64,000 nt of DNA from Neostapfia colusana (lineage: Eukaryota; Streptophyta; Magnoliopsida; Poales; Poaceae): NCBI GenBank assembly GCA_030760725.1, contig JASWHV010000011.1, positions 10,317,501 through 10,381,500 of the forward strand. The letters run 5' to 3'. A program made the translations under genes and the position numbers. This document shows positions 31,231 through 41,276 of this stretch, one piece after another. A model generated the notes under the pieces. It was not told the origin of the DNA. It ran no database searches and worked only from the letters and a program-made list of their open reading frames with translations. Numbering within the stretch: the stretch's first letter is position 1; the number at the start of each line of letters is the position of its first letter.

Positions 31231-33501
31231 ATGGCCTCTGAGAAGAACAACGATATCCCGAAGACGAGCAACAACGATGAGGAGCAAGAAGCCAAAGCCT
31301 TCGATGTGCTGAAAGAAAACCCACATGACGATGAAGAAGTGAGGCAGCTAAAAGCACTCCTGAGAAAGAAACTGCTGGCACAAAAAGGAAAAGAGGAAGA
31401 AAAGACGATGGGGAGTGGTCATCACGACTACTCCCGGTATCCTTACAACTACAACCGACTCAATTCGAATAATCATTATCTCTCTATTCCTATGGGAAGG
31501 CCTCCACAGTTTGATGGAAGTGACTACACCATGTGGAAGTACAACATGAAGATGCATCTGATATCCCTGAACCTTAGTCTGTGGCACATTGTTTGCACAG
31601 GCATCGATATTCAGGACACGGATGATGAACTCACCCCAGAACAAGAACAGGAGATTCACAGAAACGCACAAGACGTCGCCGTGATCACATCATCACTAAG
31701 CAGAGAGGAATTCACCAAGATCGATGGGTTAGAAAGTGCAAAAGAAATCTGGGATACCATCAAGACAGCTCACGAAGGAAATAGGTCAGTTCGTGAAGCC
31801 AAAATCGAAATGCTTGAAGGAGAGTTGGGAAGATTTGCTATTGAAGAAGGCGAATCACCTCAAGACATGTACAACCGGATGAAAGCACTCATCAACAGAA
31901 TTCGTGCGTATGGAAGTAAGAAATGGACAGATCACGAAGTGGTCAAAAGAATGATTAGAGCCTTCATGCCAAGAAACGTCACACTTTTCTCAATGATTAG
32001 AGAAAGCCCCGGGTTTCACAAAATGACTCCCGATGAGTTATTGGGAAAGATCATAAATCATGAAATGATGGAGAAAGAGGCTCAATACGTCAAAGACATA
32101 GCCGAGCTCACCTCTTCTAAAAAGAAAGAAGTTGCCCTCAAAGCAACGTGCAGACCCAAACTCAAAGAAACTCGTGAAGACCAAGACGATGGAGATACAA
32201 GCGATGAAAGCACCGATCTTGATGACGAAGAAATGGTACTCTTCATCAAAAAGTTCAAACGCATGATGAAGAGAAGACACGGCAACAATTCACATGAAGG
32301 CAAAAGAAAGGATAAAGGAAAATCCAAGGCTCGACTCACTTGCTACAACTGCGGAGAGTATGGTCACTTCATGGTGGACTGTACTTATGAGGAAAACAGA
32401 AAGAAGAAGGAAACAAGATCTCAAGAAAAGAAAAATTTCAGAAAAAGAAGACAAACCCATCAAGCTCACATTGGGAAGGAGTGGGACTCAAACGACGAGT
32501 CCTCCTCCGATGAAGAAGAAGAGGTGGCCACAATCGCAGTCAAGAAACCAACTACGAGAGCCACACTCTTTCCGAACATGGGAGGACGGGACATGAACAT
32601 CCACACTTGTCTTATGGCTAAGGAAGGCAAGAAAAAGGTTAGACTTACTCCTCCTATACTAAATTCCTCCATTGATGACTTTGATAGCTCTAGTGATAAT
32701 GAAGAATTATTTAGAGGGCTAAGTAAAATTGCTTTAAAGAAAATGGAAATGTTGTCGAACGAAATCTTGGAAAAGGAGGAACTTGTCAACCGACAAGAAG
32801 ATATGCTCATCCTTGAGAGGAAGAGATATCAAGAAGTTGAAAAGCTTCTTGAGCTTGAAAGAGAGAAGAATGAGTCACTTGAGTTAGAGCTAACCTTGAG
32901 TAAGGAAACTTACTCAAAGTTAGAGAACTCGCACATTGCAATCAAGGAAGAACTTGCTAACTTGTCAAAAGTTAACAAAATCCTTGAGGTGCAAGTTGAG
33001 TCCCTCAAACAAAGTGACTCCTCTTCCTCCAAGAGCTCTTCCTCCAAAGATATGCGCTCGACAACAGTAAGAACCTGCACTTGCTCTAGTAAGAATAATG
33101 TAATTTCTAATGCTTTAACCCCACATGACATGCATTCTTCTCAAAACGGCATCTTTGATAAGGAGAAGATCAAATATGCAAGAAGTGCATATATGATCAC
33201 TAGACCTTCCAATGTCAAAGATGGACTTGGCTTCGACAGGAATAGACACATGTCTACCTCTAATCATGCTAAGAATAGAATCATTTTTGTTAAAGAAAAA
33301 TCCCATGAATCTGAGCTACAAACATTATTCCATACATTTGATGCTTCTTATGTTCTCATGAAAAACAAGTATGGAAAAGTCATTGCTAAATATACAGGGC
33401 CACGCCACAAGAACTTAAAAACTTGTGTGTGGGTGCCCAAGACTCTTGTGACTAACCTGAGAGGACCCAAGCAATCTTGGGTACCTAAAACCCAGATATA
33501 A
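31231..33501 (+). CDS. Gag of Sirevirus-like element G
   Basis: An uninterrupted 756-codon frame from ATG 31231, the first ATG after the PBS. The N-terminus is charged (residues 1-60). Residues 88-125 begin the copia gag core (PPQFDGSDYTMWKYNM). SREEFTKIDGLESAKEIWDTIKTAHEG follows at about 165-190, and YNRMKALINRIRAYG and VKRMIRAFMP after that. The nucleocapsid knuckle at 371-384 is complete: C-Y-N-C-G-E-Y-G-H-F-M-V-D-C. A basic and acidic segment follows. Residues 510-620 are rich in E, L and K with heptad-like spacing, probably a coiled coil; long coiled-coil Gag tails are a Sirevirus trait. A WVPKT motif repeats near the end. Gag would assemble the cytoplasmic particle. Pol continues after it in another frame. 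Confidence 0.93.
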   Translation: MASEKNNDIPKTSNNDEEQEAKAFDVLKENPHDDEEVRQLKALLRKKLLAQKGKEEEKTMGSGHHDYSRYPYNYNRLNSNNHYLSIPMGRPPQFDGSDYTMWKYNMKMHLISLNLSLWHIVCTGIDIQDTDDELTPEQEQEIHRNAQDVAVITSSLSREEFTKIDGLESAKEIWDTIKTAHEGNRSVREAKIEMLEGELGRFAIEEGESPQDMYNRMKALINRIRAYGSKKWTDHEVVKRMIRAFMPRNVTLFSMIRESPGFHKMTPDELLGKIINHEMMEKEAQYVKDIAELTSSKKKEVALKATCRPKLKETREDQDDGDTSDESTDLDDEEMVLFIKKFKRMMKRRHGNNSHEGKRKDKGKSKARLTCYNCGEYGHFMVDCTYEENRKKKETRSQEKKNFRKRRQTHQAHIGKEWDSNDESSSDEEEEVATIAVKKPTTRATLFPNMGGRDMNIHTCLMAKEGKKKVRLTPPILNSSIDDFDSSSDNEELFRGLSKIALKKMEMLSNEILEKEELVNRQEDMLILERKRYQEVEKLLELEREKNESLELELTLSKETYSKLENSHIAIKEELANLSKVNKILEVQVESLKQSDSSSSKSSSSKDMRSTTVRTCTCSSKNNVISNALTPHDMHSSQNGIFDKEKIKYARSAYMITRPSNVKDGLGFDRNRHMSTSNHAKNRIIFVKEKSHESELQTLFHTFDASYVLMKNKYGKVIAKYTGPRHKNLKTCVWVPKTLVTNLRGPKQSWVPKTQI

Positions 33502-33508
33502 TTCTGTT

Positions 33509-35140
33509 TTGCAGGCTTACTCCTCCGGTAGATCTAAGTGGGTGCTAGACAGCGGATGCACAAATCATATGACCGGAGAGAGAAGTATGTTTGTGGAATA
33601 CGAGTGCAACAAGGATCCAAGTGAAGGAATATACTTTGGAGATAACAGCCAAGGAAAGGTCCTTGGTAGTGGTAACATTGAAATATCCTCTCAACACACC
33701 TTATCTAATGTTTTACATGTAGATTCTCTAGATTATAATCTTTTATCAATATCTCAACTATGCGACAAAGGTTACAACTGTTTATTCACTAATGAGGGTG
33801 TGACCGTCTTTAGAAGAAGCGATGGCTCGATTGCATTCAAGGGATTGTTGAAGGGAAAGCTTTATCTTGTTGACTTCAACAAAGATAAAGCCGAACTCAA
33901 CACTTGCTTGGTTGCTAAGACCAACATGGGATGGTTGTGGCATAGACGGCTAGCCCATGTTGGAATGAGAAATCTGCAGAAACTTCTAAAAGGTGGTCAC
34001 ATCCGTGGTCTTAAGGATGTGGTTTTTAAAAAAGACAGGCCGTGCAGCGCTTGTCAAGCAGGAAAACAGGTTGGAGCACCACACCCCGCCAAGAATGTGA
34101 TGACCACCGCTAAACCGCTGGAACTTCTCCACATGGATCTCTTTGGTCCAATTGCGTACATCAGCATCGGCGGTAACAAATACGGTTTAGTAATTGTTGA
34201 TGATTTTTCAAGATTTACCTGGGTATTTTTCTTGTATGATAAATCAGAAACTCAAGGAATCCTCAAGAAGTTCTTGAAAAGAGCTCAAAATGAATTCTCA
34301 TCAACAGTAAAGAATATCAGAAGTGACAATGGGACAGAATTCAAGAACACCCAAGTTGAAGAATATCTCAATGAAGAAGGTATAAAGCATGAATTCTCGG
34401 CACCCTATTCTCCTCAACAGAATGGGGTGGCCGAAAGGAAGAACCGAACATTGATCGAAATGGCGAGAACAATGTTGGATGAATACAAGACGTCAGACCG
34501 GTTTTGGGCAGAAGCGGTGAATACCGCTTGTCATGCCACAAAACGGTTGTACCTTCATCGACTTCTGAAGAAAACTCCATATGAGCTTCTCACGGGTAAA
34601 AAGCCTAACGTTTCTTATTTCAAAGTTTTTGGTTGCAAATGTTTTATTCTGAACAAGAAACCAAGGGCCTCGAAGTTTGCTTCGAAGTCCGATGAAGGAT
34701 TCTTGCTCGGATATGAATCGAACGCCTACGCCTATCGTGTCTTCAACAAAGTGTCCGGCCTTGTTGAAGTAGCGCGTGACGTAGTGTTCGATGAAACTAA
34801 CGGCTCACAAGTGGAGCAAGTCGATAAGTCTATGCTAGATAAGGAGGAAGCTCCATGTGAAGCCCTGAAGAAAATGGCACTTGGTGATATCCTACCACGA
34901 GAGGAGACACAAGATGAATTTCATCAAGGAAGCAATGATCAAGGGGGAGCTCCTACACAAGATCAAGTTGAGGAAGATCAAGAAAATCAAGATGATCATG
35001 GAAGCAATGATCTAGGGGGAGACATGACACATGAAGACAATGAAGAACAAACAACTATACAAAATCCACACCCAAGAGTACATCAGTGTGTGCAAAGGGA
35101 CCATCCTGTCAACAATATCATTGGAGATATTGCTAAGTGA
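33509..35140 (+). CDS. Pol of element G, part 1: protease and integrase
   Basis: The frame is one base ahead of gag and opens without ATG (TTG at 33509), so Pol was probably made as a Gag-Pol fusion by frameshift or readthrough. The protease motif WVLDSGCTNHMTG (residues 11-23) has the catalytic Asp-Ser-Gly. A GAG-pre-integrase segment follows with WHRRLAHVGMRNLQ and CSACQAGK, giving an HHCC finger. The integrase core has D (LLHMDLFGP), D (IRSDNGTEFKN) and E (QQNGVAERKNRT) intact. The last 80 residues are acidic (DQVEEDQENQDD). TGA at 35138-35140 closes the frame ahead of RT, but the same frame resumes at once, so the stop looks like a mutation. Protease matures the polyprotein; integrase inserts the cDNA. 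Confidence 0.92.
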   Translation: MQAYSSGRSKWVLDSGCTNHMTGERSMFVEYECNKDPSEGIYFGDNSQGKVLGSGNIEISSQHTLSNVLHVDSLDYNLLSISQLCDKGYNCLFTNEGVTVFRRSDGSIAFKGLLKGKLYLVDFNKDKAELNTCLVAKTNMGWLWHRRLAHVGMRNLQKLLKGGHIRGLKDVVFKKDRPCSACQAGKQVGAPHPAKNVMTTAKPLELLHMDLFGPIAYISIGGNKYGLVIVDDFSRFTWVFFLYDKSETQGILKKFLKRAQNEFSSTVKNIRSDNGTEFKNTQVEEYLNEEGIKHEFSAPYSPQQNGVAERKNRTLIEMARTMLDEYKTSDRFWAEAVNTACHATKRLYLHRLLKKTPYELLTGKKPNVSYFKVFGCKCFILNKKPRASKFASKSDEGFLLGYESNAYAYRVFNKVSGLVEVARDVVFDETNGSQVEQVDKSMLDKEEAPCEALKKMALGDILPREETQDEFHQGSNDQGGAPTQDQVEEDQENQDDHGSNDLGGDMTHEDNEEQTTIQNPHPRVHQCVQRDHPVNNIIGDIAK

Positions 35141-36733
35141 GTAACTACTAGATCTCAAATTGCAAATTTTTGTGAACATTATTATTTTGTGTCTTTTCTG
35201 GAGCCATACAGGGTAGAAGAAGCCTTAAGGGATCCAGACTGGGTGATTGCGATGCAAGAGGAGCTGAACAACTTCAAAAGAAATGAAGTGTGGGAGCTGG
35301 TGGAAAGACCAAGGGCGAACATCGTTGGAACCAAATGGGTCTTTCGGAACAAACAAGATGAACATGGAGTAGTGACAAGAAATAAAGAAAGGTTGGTGGC
35401 CAAAGGTTATTCTCAAGTGGAAGGTTTGGATTTCGATGAAACCTTCGCTCCTGTAGCTAGACTTGAGTCCATTCACATTTTATTGGCATATGCTACTCAC
35501 CATAATTTTAAGTTGTATCAAATGGACGTCAAGAGTGCCTTTCTGAATGGTCCGATAAAGGAGGAAGTCTATGTGGAGCAGCCACCGGGGTTCGAAGATC
35601 AGAAGTATCCCAACCATGTCTATAAACTGCGTAAGGCTCTCTATGGCCTCAAACAGGCTCCTCGAGCCTGGTATGAGTGCCTTAGAGATTTTCTGATTCA
35701 AAATGGATTCAAAATTGGTAAAGCTGACTATACACTCTTTACTAAACATTTTGATGATCATTTATTCGTATGTCAAATTTATGTTGATGACATTATCTTT
35801 GGATCCACTAACAAGTCCTTCTGTGAAGAATTTAGCAAAATAATGACAGACAGGTTCGAGATGTCAATGATGGGTGAATTGAAGTTCTTCTTTGGATTTC
35901 AAGCGAAGCAACTGAGAGAAGGTACATTTATAAGCCAAACTAAATATACACAAGACATTCTCAAGAAATTCAATATGGACAAAGCCAAGCCCATCAAGAC
36001 ACCCATGGCCATCAACGGACATCTCGACCTCAATGAAGATGATCCAAATGTGGACCAAAAGGTATATCGGTCCATGATTGGTTCCTTACTATACTTATGT
36101 GCATCTAGGCCAGATATTATGCTTAGTGTTTGCATGTGTGCAAGGTTTCAAGCCGCACCCAAAGAGTGTCACTTAATTGCTGTAAAAAGAATCCTAAGGT
36201 ATCTTGTGCACACACCCAACTTGGGCCTTTGGTATCCCAAAGGATCCAAGTTTAACTTGATAGGGTACTCCGATGCTGACTATGCGGGATGCAAAGTCGA
36301 TAGAAAGAGCACGTCAGGGACTTGTCAATTTCTTGGTAGGTCCCTAGTTTCTTGGTCATCTAAAAAGCAAAACTCCATTGCTCTTTCCATAGCGGAAGCA
36401 GAGTATGTTGCAGCCGGTAGTTGCTGTGCGCAACTGCTCTGGATGCAACAAACTCTTAGGGACTACGGCTACAATCTAAGCCATATCCCGCTTCTATGCG
36501 ATAATGAAAGTGCTATAAAAATTGCACACAACCCGGTAGAGCACTCAAGAACTAAGCACATAGACATCCGTCATCACTTTCTCAGAGATCATTCATTAAA
36601 AGGTGACATAGCTATTTCACATGTTAGGACTGAAAAACAACTTGCAGATATTTTTACCAAACCATTAGATGAGAAAAGGTTCTGTGAACTAAGAAATGAG
36701 CTAAACATTCTTGACTCTCGAAATATGGCTTGA
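35141..36733 (+). CDS. Pol of element G, part 2: RT and RNase H
   Basis: It continues in the frame of part 1 after the TGA at 35138-35140. RT motifs in order: KWVFRNKQDEHG, ARLVAKGYSQ-like RLVAKGYSQVEG, ETFAPVARLESI, QMDVKSAFLNG (Asp present), VEQPPGFE, ALYGLKQAPRAWYE and the catalytic YVDDIIFGS. The RNase H half has SDADYAGCKVDRKSTSG, SLVSWSSKKQNSIALSIAEAEYVAAGSC, LLCDNESAIKIAHNPV and HSRTKHIDIRHHFLRD, with all catalytic Asp/Glu visible. It ends with IADIFTKPLDEKRFCELRNELNI-type text, as usual in copia. No further stops. The domain order PR-IN-RT-RH is diagnostic for Ty1/copia. Confidence 0.93.
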   Translation, partial: VTTRSQIANFCEHYYFVSFLEPYRVEEALRDPDWVIAMQEELNNFKRNEVWELVERPRANIVGTKWVFRNKQDEHGVVTRNKERLVAKGYSQVEGLDFDETFAPVARLESIHILLAYATHHNFKLYQMDVKSAFLNGPIKEEVYVEQPPGFEDQKYPNHVYKLRKALYGLKQAPRAWYECLRDFLIQNGFKIGKADYTLFTKHFDDHLFVCQIYVDDIIFGSTNKSFCEEFSKIMTDRFEMSMMGELKFFFGFQAKQLREGTFISQTKYTQDILKKFNMDKAKPIKTPMAINGHLDLNEDDPNVDQKVYRSMIGSLLYLCASRPDIMLSVCMCARFQAAPKECHLIAVKRILRYLVHTPNLGLWYPKGSKFNLIGYSDADYAGCKVDRKSTSGTCQFLGRSLVSWSSKKQNSIALSIAEAEYVAAGSCCAQLLWMQQTLRDYGYNLSHIPLLCDNESAIKIAHNPVEHSRTKHIDIRHHFLRDHSLKGDIAISHVRTEKQLADIFTKPLDEKRFCELRNELNILDSRNMA

Positions 36734-36949
36734 AACATTGCATACCTGGTTGCAACTAAAATTTTTCCTCCGTACTGTCAAAAATGCTCCTCCTCTCCTT
36801 TGTACTCAGAAAACTATTCTTAATGAATAAATCTTGTGGATTATGACCATTGTTTGATTGTTGATTGTATACTAGTCATAATCACCAAGACTACTTGCAA
36901 AATTGTTGTCCTTGGATCACTATTAGTTATCTATATATATATCAAGTCT

Positions 36950-37550
36950 GTTGAAAACGGACTAGTCTGATTCCCAACCGGACTAGTCCGGACAGACAAC
37001 AATTAGGTTAAACTCAGGGGTACCGGACTAGTCCGCTACCAGGACCGGACTAGTCCGGTCAGTCGGATATAGAAGCAGTCAGCCGGACCAAACGCCTCCC
37101 TCTCCACTCATAATCACTTTGCAACACCCTCTCTCCTAAACCCAAGCTCTCAAAGTAATTTTCGAGTTGAGCCCTCAAACTCGGAGTTTTCTCCGTGAAA
37201 AAGCCTCTTCTCGACGAGGGGATCCTACTTTCCGGACACATCCGGATTGATTTCCACTCCTTCAACGCGAATCTTCAAATCTTGGTAAATCCCCCCAAAA
37301 CCCAAAATCTCAATTTTTCTAGCTCTAGCTAGTTTCCTTTGATTTCAAAAGGATGTACATTGCATAAATAGATGTATTTCTACCACTTTCCTACCCTTGT
37401 ATCCATAGATAGGAGCTTTGCTTCAAATAAAACACTCAAGTTAGGGTTCTTATGCTAGGCCGGACTAGTCCGGCGTCCAGATGCGGACAAGTCCGGTCCA
37501 CCGGACTGGTCCGCACTCTGAAACCGGACAAGTCCGGTCTCTGACAGCTG
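36950..37550. repeat. Palindromes in the pol-env interval of G
   Basis: About eight further copies of the CCGGACTAGTCCGG or CCGGACAAGTCCGG motif occur near 36957, 36977, 37023, 37043, 37458, 37484, 37500 and 37522, in two clusters. The interval (36734-37623) has no other gene. Confidence 0.88.
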
Positions 37551-37623
37551 AACTCCTACATTCCCATTTGAAGTCGATAAGGTGTCCGTTTGGATCTAAT
37601 CCTTAAACTCCTTGTCAGGCATC

Positions 37624-39123
37624 ATGTCTTCAGGATCAGATGACAGCTCTTTTCACATTGACGAAGAAGTTCAACGTGAAAGAGTGAGGAGAGCTAAGGA
37701 GGGAGTGACGAAGAAGAGACATGACGTCAATGCTCACTCTCCACCCTCCGACGACAATCTTCCTAAGAAGAGAAAAGTCATTATCTAAAGGCCTCAAAGG
37801 AAAGATGCTGCTGAGGGCTCATCAGGGCCAAGAAGAGTTCTCAATAAAGGGAAGGGAATTGCTAGTGGCCCCATTGGGCCCTTGAAATTGAAAAATCCCG
37901 TTCATCGCAACAGGCAGCCTTCAAGTGAAGATTTCACTAGAAAAGGGAATGAGCTAGCTGATAACTTCAGAAAGATTGAAGTGTATGGACGACCTAAACA
38001 ATGTTCTGATCCTAGGTTCTGGAGCAACTTCCATGCATACTACTACGAGCACGTGTACATGAAGATGAAGAATTCCGTAGTAGAGAGTCAATGGCTGAAT
38101 GTTGACTACCTGAAGTCGAAGAAGTATCCCGCATTTCGTGAGATGGTGGAGGCCTTAGAGAGGCACAGTCTGACGGACCTGCTATCCTTTGAGTATGACT
38201 GGAACAATGAAGTCATTACTCAGTTTTACTCCACTCTCTACTTTGCTCGGGATGATGGAGACAGTCTTACTTGGATGACACATGGTTCAAGGTACAGTGT
38301 CACTTATGATGAATTTGCTAGGATTCTTCACCTCCAAAACACTTTGGATCATGAACTGGTCATTCATAATCTGAAACCCTTGGAGAAGGAGGAACTTGAA
38401 TTTCTCTATGACACAAGGATGCCATATGTCCCTCCAACCATCAAATATCTAAAGCCCTTCTTTGTGGTTCTAAATAGAGTCTTGAGAAAGACGATAGCTC
38501 CGAAGGATGGAGATGCAGGAACTATACAAGGAACCTTGAGAACTCTCATGAAAGTCATTGGTGGGAGGAGACCATTCAATGTCTTTGAGTATATCTACAA
38601 TGACATTGTGAACATCTCAATTACCCCCAATAGGTCCTGTTGATACGCACCGTATATCATGTACATGATTGAGAAGGTGACAGGACTCGAGTTTGTCAAG
38701 GATGTCAAGCATACGGGGTTGAAGCCGCAAAAACCCACCGAGTACACTCTCCCTCCGGCTCCAGCTGCCCCGTCCTCTCCACCAGTGGAGAGGAGATCAA
38801 AGCAAGCTCATGATGACACTAGGTCTGCAGCTGCTCCTCCTGGCTCTCCACCTGCCCAAGAATCATCTAGCGGCATCCTCAAGATGCTCTCCTCTATCTT
38901 TGCCTGCTGCCATAAGATCGAAGACAGGCAACGCAAAGAAAAGCTTGCAAGGAAGAGACATCAACAGTACGTCAATGCAAATATCAAGTCTATCTGTGCA
39001 AAGCTTGAGACTGAGCCTGTTGGATCACCGCCTGCCTCCGAGGACTCAGAGGAAGATCCTGCTTCCGTGGATGATGAAGATGAAGATCAGACTGAGACTG
39101 ACGGAGGAGGCAGCGATGAGTGA
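37624..39123 (+). pseudogene. Envelope-like third ORF of element G
   Basis: One frame of 500 codons, ATG 37624 to TGA 39121-39123, is broken by TAA (37786-37788) and TGA (38641-38643). Part 1 (about 54 codons) is charged and ends with a basic KKRKV run like a nuclear-localisation signal. Part 2 has the conserved centre: SDPRFWSNFHAYYYEHVY, YDWNNEVITQFYSTLYF, SLTWMTHGSRYSVTYDEFARIL. Part 3 has MIEKVTGLEFVKD, a Pro-rich linker (PPAPAAPSSPP), a short hydrophobic segment (ILKMLSSIFACCHKI), a basic helix and an acidic tail (EEDPASVDDEDEDQTETDGG). This matches the envelope-like ORF known in Sireviruses, whose function is unproven. No signal peptide or clear surface domain is seen. It lies between pol and the PPT. 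Confidence 0.85.
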
Positions 39124-39513
39124 CTTCCCTCAATTTTTCTCTTTTTGGTGTCTTGATGCCAAAGGGGGAGAGATTGAGATGGAAGATTGAGATTAGACTT
39201 GGACTAGTTTTCTATCTAGTATTAGTCATTAAGACCTTGTGTGATCAAGGACATGTACCTAATCTTGTAATGCACTATTTCTTTTCCTATGTGTGAAGTA
39301 CTATGCTCTAATGCCCACTTACATGTTCACTACTGGTTGTCTTTAATTTAGCACATTTTGTTTATCACACACCTGTGAGGCACCCACCATAAGGTGTGTA
39401 CATATGTGAGAAGTTTTTTTGTGAATTCTTTATTGTTCTCATGTGTACGCACCTTATGAAAACCAACCTTTTATTCTCAATTGTGATATCTCAAATGGTT
39501 GTCATCAATCACC

Positions 39514-39527
39514 AAAAAGGGGGAGAT
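39514..39527 (+). other. Polypurine tract of G
   Basis: AAAAAGGGGGAGAT directly before the 3' LTR. An AAAGGGGGAGAG run also occurs at 39161-39172, just after the third ORF; duplicated PPT-like tracts are a known Sirevirus trait. Confidence 0.82.
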
Positions 39528-40950
39528 TGTAAGTGCATCTAGGACCCTTGTGGGTTTTGGCTAATTGATGACGAACATATGAGATCCTAATGAAACTATT
39601 AAGATGATTGCAGGATAAACAAAGTGAACTGGCTCGGCACACACACAAAAAGGTGAAAAATAGAGTGGTGCCCGAAAAGGAAGAAGTTAGTGAAATTTAG
39701 AGAAGCAAAGTAGATATAAATGTATAGGTGGTGTGTGAGAGAGACACATCCCAAGAGCTCATGACTTTGCGTAGGGGTAAGGGGTTTAAAAATCAACTAA
39801 AATCCACTGAAAACCGGACTAGTCCGTTCATGGACCGGACTAGTCCGTTTAACTTTCTGAAACACGCAAACATAGTGCACCGGACTAGTCCGCCTTGTGA
39901 ACCGGACTAGTCCGGTCAGGTCACTGGAACGCAACCGGACAAGTCCGGTTTTAGACCGGACTAGTCCGGTCATGTTTCTGTTGTCCTCTTTAGAGGACTA
40001 CGGACTAGTCCATCCAGCAACAGGACTAGTCCGCTAAAGTTTCTGAAAATCCATCTCACATAGTACCGGACAAGTCCGGTTTGTGGACCGGACTAGTCCG
40101 GTTAACCCACTGGAAGTAGGCCGGACAAGTCCGATCATATACCGGACTAGTCCGGTAGTAGGTTTAACAACGGAAACTTTTTGGAAAAGCCTATAAAAAG
40201 AGGTCCTTCGACTTTTCCCCAAGAACACACGACTCATACTGTCAAAACTTGAAACCCTAGCGCCGCCACCTGTCCCAAGAGCCCAAAAACACATCTCCCC
40301 ACACATCTAAGGTGCAAAAAGTGAAGATCAATAAAATACTTGGATTTGGGATTGGGAGATCGTCGTTCCTCCGTTGTGAGCTCTTGGGGTTTGATCTCTC
40401 TACACTCATATTCTGAATTGTAATCTTTTTGAGTGTATTTGATCAACTTCTCATTGTAATTCTTGTAGGAGCCCTCAACGTGTGAGGTAGCCCCATAAAA
40501 ACGGTGATTACACTTGATAGTGAAGTCAAGTCGGCCTGTGTGGTGACTTGAAGAGGAAAAGGGTTGAGAACCCGGCTCCGTGTGAGCTTCCTCAACGAGG
40601 ACGTAGATCTCTTGGTGAGATCGAACCTCGGTAAAAATTCGTGTCTTTTGTCTCTCATTTGGTTTACATCTTGACACATGAGATTACTAGTTTGCTAGTC
40701 ATCGTTTGAGTTCTTTACAAGTTTGCACGTGCATCCATACTATAAATTTAAGTTATAAAAACTGTTGTTCTTATTCCGCTGCTATAAGATAAAACTTGTG
40801 AGACACACTTAATCAACTCAAACAATTCAGCACACCGGACTAGTCCGCCCACACAACCGGACTAGTCCGGTCAGTCAAATTTCTAACAACTTTATTAAGT
40901 GTGCAGGAATTCTTTAAAGGCCTATTCACCCCCCCTCTAGGCCACATTCA
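39528..40950 (+). repeat. 3' LTR of element G
   Basis: Starts TGTAAGTGCATCTAGG, ends CACATTCA. It is 1423 bp against 1416 bp in the 5' LTR. Its palindrome copies are better preserved than those of the 5' LTR. TATA box at 40192-40200. Confidence 0.93.
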
Positions 40951-40955
40951 CTTTT

Positions 40956-41276
40956 GACATACTCAAGTACACTCATGTCTCCTTGCTTCAATTTCAAAAA
41001 TCCCTCCCGCTTTGTCTTGATAATACCTATCGGTATGTGATGAGCACGAAAGGCGTCACAGAATTCCGTCAATGTTACTTGGTGGCCTTCTGGAATGGTG
41101 GCGAGATGTTCAACCAACCAGTTTCTGGCAGCTCCATAAAGTTGTTGAGTGGCAAATAATGTCTTCTGATGTTCATCACACTCGAATACTTTAGATTTTG
41201 ACTCAATCACACGAACCCATTGATCTGCTTCCACAGGTTTGGTAGCTTCCGTAAAGCTTGGCGGTTGAGTCGCCAA
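40956..41276 (-). pseudogene. Element F Gag core, N-terminal half
   Basis: It encodes TQPPSFTEATKPVEADQWVRVIESKSKVF, QLYGAARNW, EFCDAFRAHHIPIG and LKLKQGDMSVLEYVK, the first half of the gag core. It stops at the target copy of G (40951-40955). The second half is at 29476-29755, 11.2 kb away. Just upstream (41277-41300) the frame is lost by a small indel, and the N-terminal 50 residues are gone: near 41357 the sequence jumps to leader. Confidence 0.88.

Larger units (their letters stand above)
29761..40950 (+). mobile_element. Sirevirus-like Ty1/copia element G, nearly complete
   Basis: An 11,190-bp element. It has LTRs at 29761-31176 and 39528-40950, a PBS, gag, pol, an envelope-like ORF and a PPT, and is flanked by the exact duplication CTTTT (29756-29760 and 40951-40955). 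It sits in the gag of gypsy element F, whose halves rejoin across it. The ATTGGTATCAGAGC junction, a long gag with coiled-coil tail, a third ORF downstream of pol and the palindrome-rich LTR all fit the Sirevirus (SIRE/Maximus) lineage, known from grasses and legumes. By eye the two LTRs differ at about 18 bases and three indels in 1.4 kb (about 1.3%), so it is the youngest datable insertion here. One stop in pol and two in the third ORF make it non-autonomous. Confidence 0.93.

Noticed and set aside
35182..36135. Minus-strand ORFs of 64-93 codons across the copia RT
   Set aside because: Shadows of the conserved plus-strand Pol frame.
37882..39123. Possible host gene in two ORFs with an acidic tail
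   Set aside because: The two ORFs share one frame with an upstream ATG and sit between pol and PPT of element G, the place of the Sirevirus envelope-like ORF.
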